A DNA stretch of 64,000 bases from contig CM075853.1 in NCBI GenBank assembly GCA_037975125.1, positions 29,568,795-29,632,794 on the forward strand, in the 5' to 3' direction. Each line of letters opens with the position of its first letter. Positions within the stretch are counted from its first letter, which is position 1. The translations under genes were made by a program, and so were the position numbers. This stretch comes from Latrodectus hesperus (Eukaryota > Arthropoda > Arachnida > Araneae > Theridiidae). Under the pieces are notes generated by a model, which was given only the letters and a program-made list of their open reading frames with translations, was not told where the DNA came from and searched no databases. Positions 55,773 to 64,000 of the stretch are shown piece after piece.

Positions 55773-58615
55773 ATTATACATAATATGTGTGTATTATACA
55801 AAGAAACTAAATAATGTTATTTAAAAACTTGATAAAAAATGTAAAGAAAATTAGTACTATATATGCTTTTTATAAATCGCAAAAATTAGAGAGTCTTCAA
55901 CTATGAAAATTTAAATGTGAATAAATATAGAAATGTAAAACTGTTGCTTTCTTGAAATACTTTCGATTTCCGCTCACATTAGTTAAATCAACCATGACCG
56001 TTCAGTAAGTAAGTTCCCAAGCCACGATTTCACGGCAATCCATCAATTCGGGGGTTGAATTTTTAGCACTGCAGTGAAGCCCGTTGCCCCTACCAAGGGG
56101 CTCGGGATAGCCGGAAAACGCACAGAAATGTTTGCCCGAGTGTACTGGATAGCCGGTTAAAGGGTTAAAATATTGTATGTGTGTGTTATGATTATTACAA
56201 TTTTAAATTTCTTTTAGGACAACCTACTGAAAAAGAAACTGAAGATATCACAACATTATGGCAGACTAGTTTAATGAATAATCATATAAATGTTGAAAGG
56301 TAAAAAAAATTCTCCAGTATTAAAAATTTTTGAAGTTTTCTATAGATGTCATTTTAGCTGATTTTACCCCCAAATAAAAAAACTAAAAAACATTTTTCTA
56401 TATTTTTCTTTTAATAATAATATTTATTTTTTGTATTGTTCCAGAATACAACTTATGAATTGTGATATATTACATTTCATTTTTTATTTTGCATTTTCCA
56501 CTTGAAGTTTACATATTAATGAATTTTTATTTTTGATCTTTCAGAGCAATATTTTAAAATTCAAATTTACTTTGAATAATGGAAATTTCTCTTCTTAGGT
56601 ATCCAATTGGATCTAATAGAGTAATTTTTATGTTTAAAGATGGAAGTCAAGCCTGGGAGGCTAAAGATTTTTTAGTTAATCAAGAACGCTTGGAGGTTGT
56701 TGTCATAGAAAGTAAAGAATATTATGGAAAATATTCTAAGGTATACTTATTTTATGTGTAACAAAATGCTATAATATTTGTATTAATAATGACTTAATTT
56801 CATTATTTTAAAATACAATTTATAAAAAATTTATTAACTTATTTTAGTACATAATATGGCTAAATAATACTGTTTTCTGCATTAAATTTCTTTTACAGCT
56901 TAGTGTTTTTTTTTTTTTTTTTTTTTTTTTTTTTCCCCATAAATATCAAAATTTTTTATAAGCATTCTGAAAATTTGTGTGCTGATTATTAATTTGAAAT
57001 AATGGTGACTAATAATAATTATTTTGGTCAAAATAAATGTAAATTTTTTTTTGGGGGGGGAGAAGTTGTCACAAATTATAATTATTTAGCTTGTTTCTTT
57101 TTTAAATGACTTGAAATGTGATTGTTTTAAAAAGAGATAGTTACTTTTGTTTCACTATTACCTTAATTGTGTCTCAAGTTCTCTTCATTTTAAGTTGTAT
57201 TATTCAATGCTACACAATATGATTCTAAAAATATCTTAAAATGTATGAAACTAACTAGAAATCACAAAAATAATGCAATCAAGCCTGAATAAAAATATCA
57301 GTGTAATATTTTTAAACAGGATGAGACTCTGCATATTAATATTATAGAAATTTAGCTGAAAGATTTGTTTCAAAAGTTACAGAATGTTAGAATTAAGATG
57401 TGCAAGTGATCATTTCTCTACTAGTCTATTTTAAATTTCCATCCAACATATGTGATATCTGTTAACTTTTATAATTTCCAATTCAAAGTAAGTTTGATCA
57501 TACACATTATTTCAAAAATAACTTATTGGTTATTGATGTATCTATATATACATCATTAGAATTTTTATTTGCTTGAAAATGAACATGAGCATATTTTTAT
57601 ATGAAAAATTTTTTTCCCTCATGAATTAATTAAATTTTAAATTTTTATGTTTGTAATTTTTGTAATGATACATTTGTGAGATATTGTACACTTATTCAAT
57701 TACTTAAGATATGCAGGTGGTCCTTAAAATAATTAAATACCGATTTGTAGGATAAATGTTGTTAAGGATATTTGAATGTAATTATTTGTTTTTTTATGCG
57801 CATATAGTGGATGTAGGTGGTATGCAAAAGTGGCTATTGTACTCATATGAAAACAGTTTATAAAGAAATAAAAAATCTAATTTCCCATATTTACAAAGAA
57901 ATTTATAATATAAAAGCCTATGTAGCTAGAGAAATGCTAATATCTCTAGCTACATGGGCCAATAAAGATTCTTTAAATTGCAGTATCAAAAGTTCAAAAT
58001 ATTCAGAAATTTTGACTATTAAATCAAAACAAATTACTTGAATTCTATTTGAAGTTTTTTCATTTTAAAAGTCTACATTAAATATTTTTAACATAATAAA
58101 GGTTATCACTGTTTTTAATAATCCTTAAATTTATTTAAATTTAAAATTTTTAACTGTGGATTAATTAACTAATTAATTTAAAATTTAGTCAAGAAATCTA
58201 TCATTGATTGTCAGTGATCAACCATTTCTGTGTATTGTTTACTATTTGTGTATAGTAGTTATATCATTTGCATGTAAGTCACACAGTTTTTTCCATTTAT
58301 TTGAAGAAATTTTTTGTGTTACAATCATTTCAAATTGTTTGTAAATTATATATCTATTTTTTTATAAATTTATTATTCTCATCCAACAATAATAAATTTA
58401 TTATTGACAGTTAATTTTTTCATTTGCTTTGAATAACATTGTGTTTGCTAAATCCTAATTCCTTTTAATCCTTATTCAAGTACATAAATTTTTTGTATGT
58501 ATTAGTATATATTCAACTATTTTTTTTATCAAGGTACTGCTTTAAATATAAAAATTCTTTTATTTTTTAGGGAAAAAATCCAGCAAAAAAGAGGAATTAT
58601 GACAGGGAAAGCTGA
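48437..58615 (+). CDS. MESD: MESD (boca), LRP-family chaperone, 5 exons, tail frame in doubt
   Basis: Exons: 48437-48598, 51549-51705, 56218-56299, 56599-56740, 58571-58615; GT-AG, phases agree, 195 aa as read. MESD is an ER chaperone that folds the beta-propeller/EGF modules of LDL-receptor-family proteins, needed for Wnt co-receptor LRP5/6 (Arrow) and yolk receptors. The signal peptide is residues 1-22 (MNVIIEVKIFICLILITHFA, then FC). Family blocks: KKDIRDYSDADLERLLDQWE (37-54 region), LPEHLRPPPKIDLSQF, KKGKSLMMFVTVSG, PTEKETEDITTLWQTSL, RYPIGSNRVIFMFKDGSQAW and EAKDFLV, then ESKEYYGKYSK. Start chosen at 48437 because it places the hydrophobic segment at the N-terminus. Odd: the last exon ends in the unrelated NYDRES instead of an ER-retrieval tail. 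One extra A in the A6 run (58573-58578) would make it GKKSSKKEEL, a KDEL-type signal. Confidence 0.94.
48599..51548. other. MESD intron 1, holds a SINE
   Basis: AT-rich, with a SINE at 50405-50685. The 60-codon frame at 50079-50261 has no motif. Confidence 0.75.
50405..50685 (-). mobile_element. tRNA-derived SINE, family A head and body with CAA-type tail
   Basis: On the minus strand: A-box-like TTGTCTAGTGGTCAGC, B-box CTGGGTTCGAATCTCAG, then ATGGATGTACTTTCTC, TGTATGAATGGGTCATG and CCTACCCTATAAACGGGT, which match the bodies of the copies at 6.9 and 39.2 kb. The 3' third differs and ends ATGACAACAACAGCAC. Target duplication CAAATTTTTTTA at 50393-50404 and 50686-50697. Located in MESD intron 1, antisense to the gene. 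Confidence 0.88.
53207..53300. repeat. (TA)n microsatellite, about 94 bp
   Basis: Pure alternating TA inside the TTAA-bounded element of MESD intron 2. Confidence 0.97.
54284..54314. repeat. Perfect 15-bp hairpin with 1-nt loop
   Basis: AAAGGATAATTATTT, a single T, then the exact reverse complement. MESD intron 2. Confidence 0.93.
55688..55766. repeat. (TA)n microsatellite, about 79 bp
   Basis: Pure TA followed by TGTGTGTATTATACATAATA, which contains a directly repeated ATGTGTGTATTATACA unit (about 55764 and 55785). Confidence 0.96.
56741..58570. other. MESD intron 4 with poly(T) tract and perfect hairpin
   Basis: A poly(T) tract of about 26 nt lies at 56909-56934, an eight-G run near 57053-57060, and a perfect hairpin at 57920-57955. 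The 74-codon frame 57817-58041 does not fit MESD splicing. No additional coding exon that would repair the MESD tail was found. Confidence 0.65.
57920..57955. repeat. Perfect 13-bp hairpin with 10-nt loop
   Basis: ATGTAGCTAGAGA (57920-57932) and its exact reverse complement (57943-57955) flank AATGCTAATA. The stem extends four more pairs if one G-T wobble is allowed. Confidence 0.93.
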
Positions 58616-61051
58616 TACAAATTTAATTTGTAAAATACCAATTTCATTTGTATATGATTATGAGTCTCTTTGTTTAAATTTTTATATTTTGTATATTTGT
58701 ATTAAAAAAAGAAAGATATTTTTGAAAATGTTTTTTTATTATGTATTTATGGTGATAATTAGTTTTGAAGTATATTATTTCTACAACCCACACACATACA
58801 ATTTTTTATGGTGTCAGATACTTTGCTGATTACATACTCAAAGTAATAGCTATATATATACACACATCTAAATCTGAAATATTGATTCTTATTTCCATTT
58901 GTTTGTAATATACTTATTTCTCGTATTTCTTTGCTCATACCAAATTTTACTGTATTTTATGGGAAAAGAATAGTAATTTCTTATTCATTTAATTTCTTCA
59001 TACTAAAAATAAACAATTATTAATGACAAGTTTTTAGCTCTTACACATCACCTGTAAAAGTTCATCGTATAAATATTCCTGATATTAAGTAGGATTCTAA
59101 CATATCCTTATTATTACAATTTAACCTTTGTGTTATTTTAGAATTTAATGCTGTATTGTTATTTCAAATTTTAAACTATTTATTTTTAATTTAATGCTTT
59201 TAGCTGGAAAAACACTTTCCATATTTTGGTATTCCCTTTTTATGGGAAGGTTTTTGGTTTTAATTTATTATCCATGTTTATCTTGAGGAAAGAATGTAGT
59301 CTCTCCATTTATTGAACGTGTCTAAAATCTCTCACAATCTTTCCTTTAAAGGCATAGTATAATTATATCCTGAAAAATACTATCATTCTCAAGTTATATG
59401 TAAATTTTTTCTGAAGTTATAAAATTTTAAAAGTATTTTATGATGCTTATAAATGCTTTAGTTCAACACTGAACTAAATTTTGCTATATAATGTTGAAGA
59501 GACCTCTTGCACTATAACAGGGTAGCTACTAGTTTGTGCTGTGCTTATTTAATCATTACCCTTTAAGTCATAAAACTGAAATTAAGACTTACCAGCTTAG
59601 TCTACATTTTTCTAATTTAAAACTATTCAGTTGTTGGTTGATGTTTAAGACAGTTTAGAAAATGACAGCCTTATTCTTTTTATCAAGACTTGAGTCGTTG
59701 CAAAAAATTTAATTGGGATGCTTTGTTATAAAGTGCTCCAATTGTCTGTTAACAAGTGGGCTTTCCAAACTCTCCCTGTTCCTTTTCTATAAAATGTATT
59801 CGTAAACTATATATTTTAGAAAAAATTTCATTTCAATTAAAAATAATTTATAAATGGTTGTTTTGTAATTTTTTTCAAATTATTATTAGTTACATTAAAA
59901 ATTAAATTATTAGTATAAAAGCCATAAGAAAAAACAGTAATAAAAATGTTTTTTAATGATACTATTAACTTTTTTAGAACAACTCTAGTTTGACAATGTT
60001 TATTTTAATATTTAATTTGATCAATGTAGCATATTAATTTTAAATAGAGTGAAGAAAATAGAATGTGCATATTAATTTTTCAATTTGAGAGAATTAATTT
60101 TTGGGAGGTGTTCAGTTTTGAATAATTTTGCCTGAAGTTGCAAGTGCTTATTCAACTTTTATTAAAAATAAAAATCACTGCCCTTATAAAATAAGATTTT
60201 TGTATAAAATTCGATTCTGTAATAAAATTGTATGAGTCTGTATGCTGCTTTTCAGTCACTTCTATCCTACCTAGTATCAACATCCTTTTTTATATTTGAA
60301 GTAAAAAAAGTACTTTTTCCAAATTTATACAAAATTTCAAAGTTTTCTCAATCTTTGCTAAACAGATATTTTTTAAAACTAAGCAAACTTCTTTTCATAA
60401 GAATTCCCTGATGAAAATTTATGTAGATAGTTGAATCCAATATGGATTTGAAATAACTTTATTATAAACCTCTATCTTAAATAACTTGATGAAAGAAATA
60501 TTTGCAGAGCTAAGGGTGATAAAAAGTTACAAATTTTTGGTAATAAGTGTATTAAATTTATGATTGTGATCAGATTAAAAATACAGTTGTATTCTCAGTT
60601 ACAAGTGTATTGTATTTCATTGTATTTTTTTTTTTTTTAATATTTGTTAAATTATCCATTTTATATTTATGAACTTGATCACAAAAACAATTTTCACAAA
60701 AGATAATGGTTTAATATTATTATTTTACATATTATATATATCAGACCCTGGGATTTTTCCAAAGTTCTTTCTAAGTGTCTCCTATCTTTTTCAGAAGCAC
60801 ACACACGCCATTTCTTAGTATATTGCTATACATCACTATCTGTAATACAGCTGCCATGGCATTGAGTAGAAACTACAAATAAAAATAATTAATATCAGAA
60901 ACAACATAACTTTTCAAACATTTTTTTTGATACTATTAACATTAAATTACTTCTGAATAAATTCTGCCTAATGTGTTGTTTGTTCATTATTATACTGGCG
61001 AAACGTGGCTCCTTTTTTCAAAGACATGCACGTAAATTATCACTTGCATTT
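58616..61051. other. MESD 3' flank, AT-rich, no gene seen
   Basis: The MESD 3' UTR should lie in the first part, but no specific poly(A) site can be picked among many A/T-rich candidates. The last 100 bp probably belong to the 3' end of the neighbouring hAT element. Confidence 0.45.
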
Positions 61052-61066
61052 AAGTGATTTCTCCCT

Positions 61067-61474
61067 CCCGACGGTGTTCCTGCCTTGATGGGTCAGTGAG
61101 GCTTGCGTGCACCAATGACCCGGAGGGCTATGCCGGTGGTAGCTTGCTACTGGTAGGGTCACCCGATGCCGGACAGGCCGAAAGATAGGTGCCAGACGGA
61201 AAGGAACACCACCACGAGCAAAAACAGACTTCTACCTTCATGGTGCTCAGATCCTTTGGATCAACAGAAGCTGCATCTCACCACCACATCATGATCATTA
61301 TGCACAAAATGCAGAGCCCAACAGACCTCCCCTGAACATGTTCTTGACTGCATCGGGCTCACTAAGAAGGACCTTTATTCTTTCCCCCTTTTTGTATCAG
61401 ATTTTCTTCTGGTCAGTGGTCTTATGGACCTTGTCTGACGAAGTCAGACAAAAAGGAGGATAAGCCACAACAAC
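61067..61474 (+). mobile_element. 408-bp LINE-derived short element with perfect target duplication
   Basis: Flanked by identical AAGTGATTTCTCCCT at 61052-61066 and 61475-61489. The 5' part (61067-61210) is a GC-rich block with GGTGTTCC near its start and GGAACACC near its end, plus CACCCGATGCCGGACAGG. The 3' part is the end of a LINE ORF2: CTKCRAQQTSPEHVLDC (a C-C-H-C motif), IGLTKKDLYSFPLFVSDF, LLVSGLMDLV then TGA. It ends AGCCACAACAAC. So a LINE 5' end is joined to its 3' end with the middle missing, a non-autonomous form. The perfect duplication indicates a recent insertion. It lies inside an older hAT element. Confidence 0.85.
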
Positions 61475-61489
61475 AAGTGATTTCTCCCT

Positions 61490-63000
<1,511 letters not shown>

Positions 63001-63339
63001 TTTTTTTTTTACATAGTGGGGTCTATTATAATCGATTTAATTATTTAGAACTAATGTAATATATTTTTAATGTTCTTACGTTTGTAATATCACTGAATCC
63101 TATTCGGCTTGAACGGGCCCACGGATAGAATTTAAATTTGTTGGTTCGACGGAAATTAAAAGAAAATCTGATCTATATATTATACATCCATTTCTTTTTC
63201 TACTTTGTTTAAATTTTCAACTTTATTTTTTTTCAAAGAATTGATGATCATTTTGCTGTTATCCTATAAAACATAAATCGATGGAAATAGAAAGCTAAGA
63301 CAGCTGTAATTGTTAAAGTGTTAAAAGCGGAAGTTCTTT

Positions 63340-63417
63340 GTTAATTATAGTTACATTAATATCTGTGCTATGTTTGCTTCATCTTATATATGCGAACAAG
63401 CGTTTTCAATTTTGAAC
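63340..63417 (+). pseudogene. hAT C-terminal fragment, opposite orientation
   Basis: The plus frame reads CAMFASSYICEQAFSILN (63364-63417), the hAT dimerisation-domain signature (F/A-S-x-Y-x-C-E-x-x-FS-x-x-N). It is oriented opposite to the hAT at 61.5-63.0 kb and is cut off exactly where the LINE tail begins, so the LINE inserted into it. Confidence 0.72.
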
Positions 63418-64000
63418 CTTCTTCTTCTTCTTAGAATTGGGTTTGTATGTCATTGGGCACCTCTACTTTTATCAGCATTTTGTACCATTAACTCCAAACC
63501 CAATGCTTCCTAGTTCCAGTTGCTCGGGTCACCCACTTTATTAATAAAGTTCGATAACCCTTTAATGGAGTCTAGGTGTAACTCTCTAGTATGGATGATG
63601 CATAAAGAAGTTAATCTAGGGAGGGCAAGAGCCTCGCATTCATAAATGATATGCTCTGCCGTTTCCTCTTTCGTATGACATTTCCAGCAGATAGGGTCTT
63701 GCTGAAACAGTCCCATCTGGTCAGAAAGTCAGTCATGCTAGGGATAGCTTCCTGGCTTTCACCAGAAGAAGATGGTTTGGCGGTCATTTCTACCTCAAGT
63801 GAAAGATTCATTACTGCCCCTTTACAAGATTGCCTCTGAGTTCCCTTGTCTTTTTCAGCAAGGTCTACTTCAGAGGCATCACCTGCAGATGCAGAAAAGG
63901 TTTGTTATTTCTTGTGTCTTTTCAGCCACAAGATAACAATTTATAAGCTCGGGTAATATAAGTCCACCCAGCATTGCCTGAGATACTGGGCAAGGCAAAT
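63418..64000 (-). mobile_element. LINE 3' end (ORF2 C-terminus and tail), runs past window edge
   Basis: On the minus strand, 63716-63510 reads MGLFQQDPICWKCHTKEETA, EHIIYECEALALPRLTSLC and ends INKVGDPSNWN, the C-C-H-C block and end of a non-LTR retrotransposon ORF2. About 90 bp of 3' UTR follow, ending in a (GAA)n-type simple tail (TTCTTCTTCTTCTT on the plus strand, 63418-63433). Upstream, a TGA precedes MGLF in frame and the open frame shifts (63811-63611 is open in another frame), so the copy is broken. The 5' part lies outside the window. Confidence 0.82.

Larger units (their letters stand above)
52726..56168. mobile_element. TTAA-bounded inverted-repeat element in MESD intron 2 (piggyBac-like?)
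   Basis: The left end reads TTAACCCCTTAACCG and the right end, on the other strand, TTAACCCTTTAACCG (14 of 15). TTAA at each edge is the target duplication typical of piggyBac elements. A second inverted pair lies inside: GGCTTTCACTGCAATGC (about 52799) versus GGGCTTCACTGCAGTGC on the other strand (about 56070). GGATAGCCGG occurs twice near the right end. Both ends are GC-rich islands; the 2.9-kb interior is AT-rich, holds a 94-bp TA array, and has no transposase. Probably non-autonomous, possibly enlarged by later insertions. Alternatively two unrelated solo ends. Confidence 0.6.

Noticed and set aside
56711..56713. Internal donor A|GTAAAG as the normal end of MESD exon 4
   Set aside because: It restores a KEEL tail but removes the EYYGK block that aligns with the conserved family end; kept only as an alternative in the findings.
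58599..58829. 76-codon frame starting inside the MESD last exon
   Set aside because: Frame does not follow from exon 4 in any GT-AG splice and the sequence has no MESD similarity.

Overview
This is an AT-rich (about three-quarters A+T by eye) eukaryotic nuclear window with GT-AG introns of 0.1-4.5 kb, long (TA)n arrays and many decayed DNA transposons, tRNA-derived SINEs and LINE ends. The transposon mix (a Tc1-like family, three mariner types, a ZBED5-like hAT, spider-type LINE tails) suggests an arachnid, most likely a spider. That is inference; no marker gene for a taxon is present.
Three host genes were rebuilt exon by exon, all in one cluster at 25-58.6 kb. (1) ERCC1, plus strand, 10 exons, 25050-36783, 325 aa: non-catalytic partner of the XPF nuclease. 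(2) GNPTG, minus strand, 8 exons, 47920-36831, 288 aa: gamma subunit of the Golgi GlcNAc-1-phosphotransferase that starts the mannose-6-phosphate tag. (3) MESD (boca in flies), plus strand, 5 exons, 48437-58615: ER chaperone for LDL-receptor-family proteins. ERCC1 and GNPTG are tail to tail with 47 bp between stop codons. GNPTG and MESD are head to head with 516 bp between start codons, so they probably share a promoter; both serve the secretory pathway.
Layout. 1-25 kb: gene-poor DNA with a 1.55-kb Tc1-like element (2929-4476), SINEs (6934-7238, 22468-22715), a 260-bp inverted-repeat element (9846-10105), a 1.26-kb mariner with both ends (16115-17374), a block of three giant (TA)n arrays (17.99-20.03 kb) holding a mariner fragment, and a mariner relic (23308-23940). 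25-58.6 kb: the gene cluster, with introns holding SINEs, a LINE 3' end, a Harbinger-type MADF ORF, long perfect hairpins and a TTAA-bounded element of about 3.4 kb. 61-64 kb: nested transposons, a hAT interrupted by a 408-bp LINE-derived element with a perfect 15-bp target duplication, then a second hAT fragment abutting a LINE 3' end.
I see no evidence of a wholly new biological system. The observations most worth checking are the MESD last exon, which is one base away from an ER-retrieval tail, the shared promoter and overlapping 3' ends, the large intronic hairpins, and the nested insertions.
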